IMG/VR virus record: IMGVR_UViG_3300046698_000515
Coordinates: 1-64,000 of that record
Length of the DNA: 64,000 nucleotides
Origin: a virus
Direction: 5' to 3' (one strand)
Shown here piece by piece: positions 32,153 to 38,336 of this stretch (position 1 is the stretch's first letter; each line of letters opens with the position of its first letter). The position numbers and the translations under genes are program-made. Below the pieces are notes generated by a model that saw only the letters and a program-made list of their open reading frames with translations, did not search any database and was not told the origin of the DNA.

Positions 32153-32329
32153 ATGAGCATAAGAACTAAAAATGATACACATCACGGATGTAAACCCGAT
32201 GACTGTCATTGTGAAGAACACTGCAATGATAAGCCTTTAAGATCTCTTTTAGAACTGTTTCTCATTGTAGGAAATATGACCCTTTGGTTCTATAATATTT
32301 TAGCTCTTGTAAATGTAATGAAACATTAA
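32153..32329 (+). CDS. small membrane protein with Cys/His cluster
   Basis: 58 residues. HHGCKPDDCHCEEHCND (residues 10-26) followed by a membrane helix (LFLIVGNMTLWFYNILALV). Ends at the base before the next gene. Unknown. Confidence 0.55.
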   Translation: MSIRTKNDTHHGCKPDDCHCEEHCNDKPLRSLLELFLIVGNMTLWFYNILALVNVMKH

Positions 32330-32473
32330 ATGAAAAAGAAAACTAAATGGCCAACTTTAAAAGGTAGATTATCTCAACCATTAACTACTCGAAAAGAGGC
32401 AGTAGAGCAATTGCAAAAGTTTGGTATGCCTTTAACAGAGCTAGCAAAGAAATATTTAAAAAATGAAAAATAG
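32330..32473 (+). CDS. small hypothetical protein
   Basis: 47 residues (MKKKTKWPTLKGRLSQPL...). Directly abuts the upstream stop and overlaps the next gene by 11 bp, which supports coding. Confidence 0.55.
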   Translation: MKKKTKWPTLKGRLSQPLTTRKEAVEQLQKFGMPLTELAKKYLKNEK

Positions 32474-32627
32474 TCTCCGTAAAGACGCAATAACTAAAGG
32501 TGGTTGGGGTCGAGGAATGAATAATAAATTATCACGTACTTCTAAACATAATCTTGATCGTAAAGTAGATAAGCGCAGACGGAGAGAAGGAAAAGAATTT
32601 AATGACCCTATCGACTACGTTAGCTAG
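32463..32627 (+). CDS. small basic protein running into tRNA-Glu
   Basis: 54 residues (MKNSLRKDAITKGGWGRGMN...). Basic C-terminus KVDKRRRREGKEF. Its last eight codons lie within the 5' part of tRNA-Glu(TTC). The opening resembles a small conserved phage family. Confidence 0.6.
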   Translation: MKNSLRKDAITKGGWGRGMNNKLSRTSKHNLDRKVDKRRRREGKEFNDPIDYVS

Positions 32628-32680
32628 GTCGGAAGACCTTCAATCTTCAGGAGCGAGGGCAGCACTCGCTAGGGTCACCA
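32604..32680 (+). tRNA. tRNA-Glu(TTC), C33
   Basis: Acceptor GACCCTA/TAGGGTC, anticodon stem GAAGA/TCTTC with loop CCTTCAA (C33), T arm GCGAG-GGCAGCA-CTCGC, CCA encoded. D loop TTAG: A18 with G55. Confidence 0.85.
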
Positions 32681-32688
32681 ATTTATAA

Positions 32689-32764
32689 CCTCGTGAAGAT
32701 GAAGAGTGGAATCACAGGCTTGTCACGCCTGAATAAGCAGGCGCACCTCCTGTCGCGAGGACCA
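32689..32764 (+). tRNA. tRNA-Asp(GTC)
   Basis: Acceptor CCTCGTG/CGCGAGG, D stem GAT/ATC, anticodon stem CAGGC/GCCTG with loop TTGTCAC, T arm GCAGG-CGCACCT-CCTGT, CCA encoded. Confidence 0.85.
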
Positions 32765-32781
32765 ATTTCTGACAATGTATA

Positions 32782-32852
32782 GGTAACAATCGTCTAATGG
32801 CAGGATGCCGGCGCGAAGGTCGGAGATATTGGTTCAAGTCCAGATGCTACCA
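32782..32852 (+). tRNA. tRNA, anticodon uncertain (GAA, CGA or GCG)
   Basis: Acceptor GGTAACA/TGCTACC, anticodon helix CCGGC/GTCGG around a six-base loop GCGAAG, T loop TTCAAGT. The short loop prevents a sure assignment. Confidence 0.5.
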
Positions 32853-32943
32853 ACGTGATGTATATTGTTGTGAAAATGAGTCTGTATAGTTTAGTGCATT
32901 TCACAGTGTGCTCCGCCATTGGGCTCATATTGAAGTAGTTAGT

Positions 32944-33017
32944 AAGGATTATGGTGCAATGGTCAGACACAGCGGCTCCCAAGTCGCTTGTCCAAGTTCG
33001 AGTCTTGGTAATTTTTG
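32944..33017 (+). tRNA. tRNA-Gly(CCC)
   Basis: Acceptor AAGGATT/AATTTTT (two G-U pairs), D arm with GG, anticodon helix AGCGGC/GTCGCT around TCCCAA, T arm CCAAG-TTCGAGT-CTTGG. The loop is one base short, otherwise Gly-like. Confidence 0.6.
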
Positions 33018-33038
33018 CTAACTACGGATTTTATTTTT

Positions 33039-33113
33039 GCGGTATAGGTGTTTATAGATACATACGAGACTTCCAATCTTGGGTAGAGGGTGTGATACCC
33101 TCACACCGCTCCA
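33039..33113 (+). tRNA. tRNA-Gly(TCC)
   Basis: Acceptor GCGGTAT/ACACCGC, anticodon stem CGAGA/TCTTG with loop CTTCCAA, T arm GAGGG-TGTGATA-CCCTC, discriminator T, CCA encoded. Elbow A18/G55. Confidence 0.8.
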
Positions 33114-33121
33114 ATTTTAGA

Positions 33122-33128
33122 ATAAATA
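33122..33128 (+). promoter_or_regulatory. T4-type late promoter
   Basis: ATAAATA, eight bases before ATG 33137. Confidence 0.5.
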
Positions 33129-33136
33129 ATAGTGTG

Positions 33137-33424
33137 ATGCCATTTAAAATTTTTTACGAAAAAATTGAATCTTGTGCTATTAAATTAGAAGATGGAAGAA
33201 TCTTTACAGGATCAGATCATGAAAGTGCAGCTGCGGAAGCTCATACAGCAGGAGTTCAATGGACTGATATTGAAAAATGTATTTGTGGTTTTATGATAGA
33301 TGGAGAATTTTTTAATAGAGAACAAGCTTTTAATATTGCAATTTCAAATGGTATTCTTTGTTTGAAACAACCATGTACTCCAGGTAGATTAGATTCTTAC
33401 GATTTACCACACTTACATCCGTAA
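33137..33424 (+). CDS. hypothetical protein
   Basis: 95 residues. ATG 33137 was chosen because the upstream open frame is tRNA sequence. Starts MPFKIFYEKIESCAIKLEDG, with a GRIFTGSDHESAAAEAH segment. Not recognised. Confidence 0.65.
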   Translation: MPFKIFYEKIESCAIKLEDGRIFTGSDHESAAAEAHTAGVQWTDIEKCICGFMIDGEFFNREQAFNIAISNGILCLKQPCTPGRLDSYDLPHLHP

Positions 33425-33432
33425 GCATAATA

Positions 33433-33460
33433 TTGATTTTCATATTTTGTTTGTTATTAT
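33433..33460 (+). promoter_or_regulatory. sigma70-type promoter
   Basis: TTGATT at 33433-33438, 16-bp spacer, TATTAT at 33455-33460. The string TAAGCATAATATTGATTT here recurs at 33624-33641. Confidence 0.65.
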
Positions 33461-33469
33461 TTCTTTACT

Positions 33470-33625
33470 ATGAAAGTAAATGCTAAAGCTGATTTAACTG
33501 GTAATCTTGTTGTAATTAATGATAATTGGTATTATCTTTGTAAGATTGATGAACCTAAACATTTATCTACTAAACCATTAGTTAATTTTACTATACAGGG
33601 TACTTTTACAAAAGCTAAAAGATAA
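33470..33625 (+). CDS. small hypothetical protein
   Basis: 51 residues, beta-rich (NLVVINDNWYYLCKIDEPK). Own promoter; a second promoter of the same sequence follows for the next gene. Confidence 0.6.
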   Translation: MKVNAKADLTGNLVVINDNWYYLCKIDEPKHLSTKPLVNFTIQGTFTKAKR

Positions 33626-33670
33626 GCATAATATTGATTTCAATAAACTAGTTATTATCATGTCTAAGTT

Positions 33671-33880
33671 ATGGAAAATATAAACTTAAATATAGTTAAA
33701 GGTACACTTAACAAATTAAGTGTACTTCTTGATACACAAATTGAAAAGTATACTGCAGCAAAAAAGCCTACAAATGTAGATTTTGAAAGAATTCATAAAA
33801 CACTTTCTATATATGAATCAGTTGTAGATATATATGGGAATCTTATTGGTATTGATAAAATGGGTAAGGAAGAATTGTAA
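33671..33880 (+). CDS. small helical protein
   Basis: 69 residues, amphipathic helices (LNIVKGTLNKLSVLLDTQIEK). Ends 8 bp before tRNA-Thr. Unknown. Confidence 0.6.
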   Translation: MENINLNIVKGTLNKLSVLLDTQIEKYTAAKKPTNVDFERIHKTLSIYESVVDIYGNLIGIDKMGKEEL

Positions 33881-33887
33881 TTTATTT

Positions 33888-33978
33888 GCCTGTTTGGCTC
33901 AGCGGCGACAGCACCATCTTTGTAAGTTGGCAGCTTTTTAATAAGCTCACGGGAGTTCAAATCTCTCAACAGGCTCCA
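33888..33978 (+). tRNA. tRNA-Thr(TGT) with long variable arm
   Basis: Acceptor GCCTGTT/AACAGGC, anticodon helix CCATC/GTTGG (one mismatch) with loop TTTGTAA, T arm GGGAG-TTCAAAT-CTCTC, discriminator T, CCA. The variable arm is 20 nt with an AGCTT/AAGCT stem, normally seen only in Leu, Ser and Tyr tRNAs. Confidence 0.8.
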
Positions 33979-33986
33979 AATTTATT

Positions 33987-34074
33987 GCCAGTATGCCTCA
34001 GTAGCGACAGGACCTGTTTCGTAAACAGATAACATTTAAAAGTGTTCACGGAAGTGTAAATCTTTCTACTGGCT
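33987..34074 (+). tRNA. tRNA-Thr(CGT) with long variable arm
   Basis: Acceptor GCCAGTA/TACTGGC, anticodon stem pairing CTGT/ACAG with loop TTCGTAA, T arm GGAAG-TGTAAAT-CTTTC. Variable arm of 20 nt with AACA/TGTT. Its 3' end is antisense to the endonuclease gene 34046-35020. Confidence 0.75.
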
Positions 34075-35020
34075 CCGCTTCTATAAGTTGTTTAATACTT
34101 TCCCATGATAACTCATTTTTATTAAGAATTAAAAGTTTTTGAGAAATTAGTTTTTTAACTTTTTGTATTTTTTCTGCATCTGTTTGTTGGCAAAAATTAT
34201 TTTTAGGATCAAGATATGTATTATAATCTGTTAAATAAAAATCAGGATAATATTTCTTATCAATTCCGAGATTGTTTACCCATGGTATTGGTGAGGGTCT
34301 TATCCATTTAATTTTGTTTTCGTCAAGTGATTGTGCAACTTTAAATTCCCAACTTGACTCCAACCATACCTTACCAGCAAATGGTGAAGTATAGTAACCT
34401 GTTTTATGGTAATGGTTTTTATTTATACATAAGTAAGTTTTACCAATATTTACACGAACTAAATGCAGACATTTACCGCAATACTTTCTTTTATGTCTAT
34501 GTATGAATTTAATAATTGTACCACATCCACCTTTACATAATTTTGGTTGTTTATTATATTCATTTAGTATAGTTTGTTTTCTAATCGCAGCATATTTTTG
34601 TAATTTAAGAAGTTTTTGTTTCTCCTTCTCTGGTGATAATTTTCCTGAGTATCCATTTTTATTTCGTTCTTTATTACTAAATGTTGCTGAGCATGTATGT
34701 GAACAAAAATTATGCTGTCGGATCGCATTAAGACACTTTCTAACTGATTTTTTACAAGTTGTACAAAAAATTGTTCTTGTAGTAGATGGATAAGTATATA
34801 ATTTTCCACATTTACTAGAACAAAAAATAGCAGTTGTATTTTTACTTTCTTTATTTCGTTGCTTCTTTCGTCTTACTGAGCCAAGAATATTATATTTCTT
34901 TCTAGTTTGTATTTTATTACATTGTTTACATTTAAAAGGAATATTATCATTCCATTTTGAGTTAACAAATGTTTCTTTATCAATTAATAAACAATCTAGT
35001 AGTTCTTTAGGTAAATCCAT
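34046..35020 (-). CDS. zinc-finger homing endonuclease overlapping a tRNA
   Basis: 324 residues. Multiple Cys fingers over residues 1-190 (CKQC, CSSKC, CTTC, CKGGC, CGKC). The C-terminal nuclease (residues ~215-300) has WLESSWEFKVAQSL, KKYYPDFYLTDY and TYLDPKN, a PD-(D/E)xK or Vsr-like arrangement. Last ~10 codons are antisense to the 3' end of tRNA-Thr(CGT). An AAATAATT late-type box precedes the start. Same architecture as 31306-32013. Confidence 0.8.
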   Translation of the reverse strand: MDLPKELLDCLLIDKETFVNSKWNDNIPFKCKQCNKIQTRKKYNILGSVRRKKQRNKESKNTTAIFCSSKCGKLYTYPSTTRTIFCTTCKKSVRKCLNAIRQHNFCSHTCSATFSNKERNKNGYSGKLSPEKEKQKLLKLQKYAAIRKQTILNEYNKQPKLCKGGCGTIIKFIHRHKRKYCGKCLHLVRVNIGKTYLCINKNHYHKTGYYTSPFAGKVWLESSWEFKVAQSLDENKIKWIRPSPIPWVNNLGIDKKYYPDFYLTDYNTYLDPKNNFCQQTDAEKIQKVKKLISQKLLILNKNELSWESIKQLIEAEPVERFTLP

Positions 35021-35062
35021 ATATTAATTATTTAATGAAACATAGTCGCAATAACAAGGTGC

Positions 35063-35143
35063 GGCTCCTATAATAAAATTTGATACGGCTTCCTTAATCA
35101 AGAAGGTGGAAATAAAGCCGGAATGAGCGTACACTCCTGAGCC
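35063..35143 (+). tRNA. degenerate tRNA-like sequence
   Basis: GGCTC/GAGCC ends pair in five positions and an anticodon-like helix CTTC/GAAG encloses TTAATC. D and T arms are poor. May be a tRNA remnant. Confidence 0.25.
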
Positions 35144-35157
35144 CTCAAATAAATTTT

Positions 35158-35230
35158 GCCTCTGTAATTCAAAGATAGAATATTGCTTTGGTAAAGCAAA
35201 AACGTTTGGGATTGTTACCCACCTGAGGCT
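35158..35230 (+). tRNA. tRNA-Thr(GGT)
   Basis: Acceptor GCCTCTG/CTGAGGC (one mismatch), D stem ATTC/GAAT, anticodon stem TTGCT/AGCAA with loop TTGGTAA, T stem TGGG/CCCA. Short variable loop, unlike the other two Thr tRNAs. Confidence 0.7.
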
Positions 35231-35239
35231 CACTTTAAT

Positions 35240-35330
35240 GGCTAGTAAACTTAACAAGGTTAAGGGTTGTCTGCTAAACAACGCGCTCACCTAAGACGTG
35301 GGTCAGAGGCAGGATCTGTGCTAGCCGCCA
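35240..35330 (+). tRNA. tRNA-Ser(GCT)
   Basis: Acceptor GGCTAGT/GCTAGCC, anticodon stem GTTGT/ACAAC with loop CTGCTAA, long variable arm as expected for Ser, T loop GGCAGGA, discriminator G, CCA encoded. Confidence 0.85.
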
Positions 35331-35337
35331 TTTTTTA

Positions 35338-35365
35338 TTGAAATAAAAACATATTCTAATATAAT
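35338..35365 (+). promoter_or_regulatory. sigma70-type promoter
   Basis: TTGAAA at 35338-35343, 16-bp spacer, TATAAT at 35360-35365, seven bases before ATG 35372. Confidence 0.65.
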
Positions 35366-35371
35366 GTATCC

Positions 35372-35914
35372 ATGTTAGCATTTCATGGAACATCAATTCA
35401 AAATGCAGAATCTATTTGGAAAAATGGATTTGATATTAATGCTCCAAAAAATTGGCAATTGTCACCTAGTAATAAAATATTTTGCCTTTTAGATACAGGT
35501 GGTTCAGAATCTTTCCAATATACTTTAACACAAGCTACTCTTTCAGCTTTTCGTGAGATTGATATTGTAAAACGTGCTGTTATTGTTATTGATATTACTG
35601 GAATAAAATATGCTCCTGATTCAACAAATACTATGCCAAAACATATGACCTCGATTGAAATGAAGCATATTCCACATAATAGGGTAAAAGCAGTTTTTGC
35701 TGATGTAAATAATTTAGTCCAATATAAGTTATTATTTTACTTTCAAGTTGTTAGTAAAAATTTAAAAACAACGCTTAATATTAGTTTAACGGAAGATGAA
35801 ATTAAAGAGACATCATGTAAAATGGAAACAGGCCAATGTATTTTTACAGATATTGAAAAGATTTATAGTAGAAATATTTTTTATAAATTACCGCAAGCCA
35901 AATATTATTTATAA
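35372..35914 (+). CDS. ADP-ribosyltransferase-like protein
   Basis: 180 residues. It opens with LAFHGTSIQNAESIWKNGFD, the HGT-x-n-I-x-x-GF pattern of PARP/ART and RNA 2'-phosphotransferase folds, followed by SNKIFCLLD and an AVIVIDI strand. A catalytic Glu cannot be fixed by eye. T4-like phages carry ARTs (Alt, ModA) that alter host proteins early; the sigma70 promoter here fits early expression. Assignment is moderate. Confidence 0.55.
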   Translation: MLAFHGTSIQNAESIWKNGFDINAPKNWQLSPSNKIFCLLDTGGSESFQYTLTQATLSAFREIDIVKRAVIVIDITGIKYAPDSTNTMPKHMTSIEMKHIPHNRVKAVFADVNNLVQYKLLFYFQVVSKNLKTTLNISLTEDEIKETSCKMETGQCIFTDIEKIYSRNIFYKLPQAKYYL

Positions 35915-35923
35915 ACAAATTTT

Positions 35924-36011
35924 GGAGGTAGTCCGGCATGGACGAGGACGCGATCCTGAAAATCGTCGCTGGTAAAAACAGTCGGGAGTTCGATTCTCTC
36001 TGCCTCCGCCA
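35924..36011 (+). tRNA. tRNA-Ser(TGA), C33
   Basis: Acceptor GGAGGTA/TGCCTCC, anticodon stem GCGAT/ATCGT with loop CCTGAAA (C33), variable arm CGCTG/CAGTC region, T arm GGGAG-TTCGATT-CTCTC, discriminator G, CCA encoded. Confidence 0.85.
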
Positions 36012-36057
36012 ATTTTACTTGATTATAATGAAATGTATTATATCATATTTTCTGAAC

Positions 36058-36146
36058 TGCAGGGACAAGCCGTGTGATGCTAACTGCGCTCATAACGCAG
36101 GAGATTAATTTCTCTATGAATAGTTAGACTCTATTCTCTGCAACCA
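36058..36146 (+). tRNA. tRNA-Met(CAT) with long variable arm
   Basis: Acceptor TGCAGGG/CTCTGCA, anticodon stem CTGCG/CGCAG with loop CTCATAA, variable arm GAGA/TCTC, T arm AATAG-TTAGACT-CTATT, discriminator A, CCA encoded. CAT could also be Ile(ATA) if modified. Confidence 0.8.
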
Positions 36147-36152
36147 ATTTCT

Positions 36153-36244
36153 GGACCTATGATGTAATGTAGCATTGCTAGTTTTATAAACTAGGCGCAG
36201 TAGATTTCTGCCAAGTTTTGGTTCAAGTCCAAATGGGTCTACCA
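36153..36244 (+). tRNA. tRNA-Ile(TAT) with long variable arm
   Basis: Acceptor GGACCTA/TGGGTCT, anticodon stem CTAGT/ACTAG with loop TTTATAA, variable arm GCAG/CTGC, T arm TTTGG-TTCAAGT-CCAAA, discriminator A, CCA. TAT anticodon reads ATA directly. Confidence 0.8.
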
Positions 36245-36252
36245 ATTTTCAT

Positions 36253-36330
36253 CCCACAGTAATTCATTATTAGTAGAATATCGTCCTGATAAGGCGAAAG
36301 TGATTGGGGCAGAGCCAATCTGTGGGACCA
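36253..36330 (+). tRNA. tRNA-Ile(GAT)
   Basis: Acceptor CCCACAG/CTGTGGG, D stem ATTC/GAAT, anticodon stem TCGTC/GGCGA with loop CTGATAA, T arm ATTGG-GGCAGAG-CCAAT, CCA encoded. A18/G55 elbow; short variable loop. Confidence 0.85.
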
Positions 36331-36340
36331 ATTTTTGTTC

Positions 36341-36369
36341 TTGCAATTAATCTTGTTTGTGCTTATTAT
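36341..36369 (+). promoter_or_regulatory. sigma70-type promoter
   Basis: TTGCAA at 36341-36346, 17-bp spacer, TATTAT at 36364-36369, before ATG 36376. Confidence 0.65.
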
Positions 36370-36375
36370 ATTGAC

Positions 36376-36612
36376 ATGAAAAATTTCTTTATCTGTGGCC
36401 GTAAAAATTTTAAAGGTTATGAAGTAGCCTTAAGTGGCAACAACGTAATCATTTGGATTACTGGTGAAGAATCTCCTGAACGAGTCAAAGAAATAACCAC
36501 CGCAGTTTTACTCTATCTCGAAAATGAAGGATTTGGAGATTTAAGCCGAATGAAAGTTCGGGTAGAGCTGAAAGAGTTTGGCGAGAGTGGGGGTATTTTA
36601 GTTCCTGCATAA
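36376..36612 (+). CDS. small hypothetical protein
   Basis: 78 residues from ATG 36376; the longer frame would be tRNA. Alpha/beta with NNVIIWITGEESPERVKE near residue 22. Unknown. Confidence 0.65.
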   Translation: MKNFFICGRKNFKGYEVALSGNNVIIWITGEESPERVKEITTAVLLYLENEGFGDLSRMKVRVELKEFGESGGILVPA

Positions 36613-36623
36613 TAATTTCAAAT

Positions 36624-36697
36624 GGGCTGCAAGCTTTAAATTGAAGCAAAAAGCTTTTAACTTTTTGAACTTGGGGAAGTACCAAGGCGGCTCACCA
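36624..36697 (+). tRNA. tRNA-Lys(TTT)
   Basis: Acceptor GGGCTGC/GCGGCTC, D stem GCTT/AAGC, anticodon stem AAAAG/CTTTT with loop CTTTTAA, T arm CTTGG-GGAAGTA-CCAAG, CCA encoded. Confidence 0.85.
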
Positions 36698-36709
36698 TTC
36701 CATTTTTAT

Positions 36710-36783
36710 TCCAGAGTAGCTCAACTGGTAGTAGCAGATCATTGTTAATGATCAGATTGCTGGATCGTACCCAGCCTCTGGAG
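36710..36783 (+). tRNA. tRNA-Asn(GTT)
   Basis: Acceptor TCCAGAG/CTCTGGA, anticodon stem GATCA/TGATC with loop TTGTTAA, T arm GCTGG-ATCGTAC-CCAGC. D loop has GG with T55; CCA not encoded. Confidence 0.85.
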
Positions 36784-36784
36784 C

Positions 36785-36858
36785 GGACCACAAGTATTAA
36801 AGTGATACAGCAGACTCTTAACCTGCAAAACACGGGGTAGTACCGTGGTGGTTCACCA
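36785..36858 (+). tRNA. tRNA-Lys(CTT)
   Basis: Acceptor GGACCAC/GTGGTTC, D stem GTAT/ATAC, anticodon stem GCAG/CTGC with loop CTCTTAA, T arm CACGG-GGTAGTA-CCGTG, CCA encoded. Starts one base after the previous tRNA. Confidence 0.85.
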
Positions 36859-36864
36859 AATTTA

Positions 36865-36933
36865 CCTGCATAGTATAAAAGTATTACCAACGGTTTTGGC
36901 CCGTAAGAAGTAGGGGCAGTACCTACTGCAGGC
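36865..36933 (+). tRNA. tRNA-Gln(TTG)
   Basis: CCTGCA/TGCAGG acceptor (six pairs), anticodon helix ACGG/CCGT with loop TTTTGGC, T arm GTAGG-GGCAGTA-CCTAC. Pro(TGG) is a less likely reading. Confidence 0.65.
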
Positions 36934-36945
36934 GCGTTTTCTTAA

Positions 36946-37018
36946 TGCCAGTATCAAGAAGTCTTGAGCATGATTTCATATGTCATTGCGCGATTTGGAG
37001 CATTACCATCTGCTGGCA
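36946..37018 (+). tRNA. tRNA with CAT anticodon (Met or Ile2)
   Basis: Acceptor TGCCAGT/GCTGGCA, D stem CAAG/CTTG, anticodon stem ATGAT/GTCAT with loop TTCATAT, T loop AGCATTA in a weak stem. Confidence 0.65.
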
Positions 37019-37073
37019 CTAATTTTATCAGAAATCATTTGCATTTTATATTAGGTAATAAGAAAATGAAAAT

Positions 37074-37352
37074 ATGAACGATGAAAACGAGTCTCCTAAA
37101 AGTGCATTAAGAATTTTTCTTGATGAAATAATTGATTCAAACAATGAGTTCATACACACAGAACTTGAAACATTACAAAAAACAATTTTAAACTTTTTAT
37201 GTACTAGTAAAGGAGTGATTAGAGAACACGATCGTCGGAAGATGATCTTAACAGTTAATCAAATAACAAAACTTGAAAAGCTTCAGCAATACATTTACAA
37301 TTCACTTCTGATTTATGAAGGTCAAGGAGTTGTGGGAATGTTAGAAAGATAA
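37074..37352 (+). CDS. hypothetical helical protein
   Basis: 92 residues. Acidic N-terminus, then long helices (ALRIFLDEIIDSNNEFIHTE). Two bases before the next gene. Unknown. Confidence 0.7.
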   Translation: MNDENESPKSALRIFLDEIIDSNNEFIHTELETLQKTILNFLCTSKGVIREHDRRKMILTVNQITKLEKLQQYIYNSLLIYEGQGVVGMLER

Positions 37353-37354
37353 AT

Positions 37355-37573
37355 ATGGATAATCCTAAAATTACAGTTCATAAAGGTGAAAAGAATCATT
37401 TTTTAAGGGTTCATCTTGATGCAGAACCTAGCGGGATGTTACGATTTGAATCTGAACATGCATATACTAAACCTGAAGCTGATTTTAGAGCAGTTATGCT
37501 TTCATCTCGATATGGTTTTGATAGGGATGAGTTACCAACACATCTGATAATCGAAGTATATCCAAAAGTATAA
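37355..37573 (+). CDS. small hypothetical protein
   Basis: 72 residues, beta-rich (HFLRVHLDAEPSGMLRFESE). Same operon as 37074. Unknown. Confidence 0.65.
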   Translation: MDNPKITVHKGEKNHFLRVHLDAEPSGMLRFESEHAYTKPEADFRAVMLSSRYGFDRDELPTHLIIEVYPKV

Positions 37574-37579
37574 TTTAAT

Positions 37580-37653
37580 GGGAGAGTAGTTTAAAGGTAG
37601 AACATGAATCCTACAAATTCGAGACGATGGATCGTTACCATTCTTTCCCACCA
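37580..37653 (+). tRNA. tRNA-Val(TAC), C33
   Basis: Acceptor GGGAGAG/CTTTCCC, anticodon stem TGAAT/ATTCG with loop CCTACAA (C33), T arm GATGG-ATCGTTA-CCATT, CCA encoded; GG in D loop. Confidence 0.85.
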
Positions 37654-37659
37654 TTTTAA

Positions 37660-37735
37660 CCCAATCAAACTAACCTAGTGGAAGTGCATACCCGAAGAGT
37701 ATGAAGGTCTGGAGCATAACCAGAGATTGGGACCA
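37660..37735 (+). tRNA. tRNA-Phe(GAA), C33
   Basis: Acceptor CCCAATC/GATTGGG, D stem ACT/AGT, anticodon stem CATAC/GTATG with loop CCGAAGA (C33), T arm TCTGG-AGCATAA-CCAGA, CCA encoded. Confidence 0.85.
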
Positions 37736-37739
37736 TTTT

Positions 37740-37813
37740 GTTCTATTCGTCTAAAAGTAGGATATTAACCTCTCAAGTTAAAAACACCAGTGCGATACTG
37801 GTATAGAACACCA
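37740..37813 (+). tRNA. tRNA-Glu(CTC)
   Basis: Perfect acceptor GTTCTAT/ATAGAAC, anticodon stem TTAAC/GTTAA with loop CTCTCAA, T arm ACCAG-TGCGATA-CTGGT, CCA encoded. A18/G55 elbow. Confidence 0.85.
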
Positions 37814-37823
37814 TATTTTAATA

Positions 37824-37851
37824 TTGATTTTAACTTAAAATATATTATACT
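37824..37851 (+). promoter_or_regulatory. sigma70-type promoter
   Basis: TTGATT at 37824-37829, 16-bp spacer, TATACT at 37846-37851, before ATG 37861. Confidence 0.65.
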
Positions 37852-37860
37852 TTATCTATA

Positions 37861-38241
37861 ATGGATTTATTCAAAAGTTCAGGTAAGTTAGAATATCGTA
37901 ATGAAGGATGGGTAACTCTCATACCTTCTTCATCTATTGGTAGATACTATAGATGGTGGGTTGAAAAAACAATTCATCAAAAAACCAACGTTCCAATGAA
38001 AGGCTGGCATATTACTGTTGTTGCTGGAAAGTATGAAGATTGCAGTTTACATCCAGCATGGAAAAAACATGAAAATGAAATAATTGAATTTGAATATGAT
38101 CATAATGTAGTTGATGATTTTACTTCTTATTGGCTTACTATTTACTCAAGACGACTTGAAGAGATCAGATTAGAGTTAGGATTGTATCCTTTTCCAAAAT
38201 TTCCGTTTCATTTAACGGTTGCAAATCTGAAGAATCTATAA
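37861..38241 (+). CDS. 2H phosphoesterase-like protein
   Basis: 126 residues. Two H-x-T motifs, WHITVVAGKYED (~residues 56-67) and FHLTVANLK (~116-124), with the spacing of the 2H phosphoesterase (LigT) superfamily. Phage members are sometimes annotated as RNA-repair proteins, and the anti-CBASS protein Acb1 is also a 2H enzyme. The substrate here could be a cyclic nucleotide or an RNA 2',3'-cyclic end. Early sigma70 promoter. Confidence 0.65.
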   Translation: MDLFKSSGKLEYRNEGWVTLIPSSSIGRYYRWWVEKTIHQKTNVPMKGWHITVVAGKYEDCSLHPAWKKHENEIIEFEYDHNVVDDFTSYWLTIYSRRLEEIRLELGLYPFPKFPFHLTVANLKNL

Positions 38242-38250
38242 ATAATATTA

Positions 38251-38322
38251 CGGAATGTAGCCTAACAGTGAGGCCCTAGTTTTGGGAACTAGTACAAGTG
38301 GGGGCAGCACCCACCATTCCGA
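38251..38322 (+). tRNA. tRNA-Pro(TGG)
   Basis: Acceptor CGGAATG/CATTCCG, D stem GCCT/AGGC, anticodon stem CTAGT/ACTAG with loop TTTGGGA, T arm GTGGG-GGCAGCA-CCCAC. A18/G55 elbow. Confidence 0.85.
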
Positions 38323-38336
38323 CACAATTTCGAATT

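Noticed and set aside
32951-33136. N-terminal extension of the 33137 gene
   Set aside because: The extension is the sequence of two glycine tRNAs; a late-type box and ATG at 33137 give a better start.
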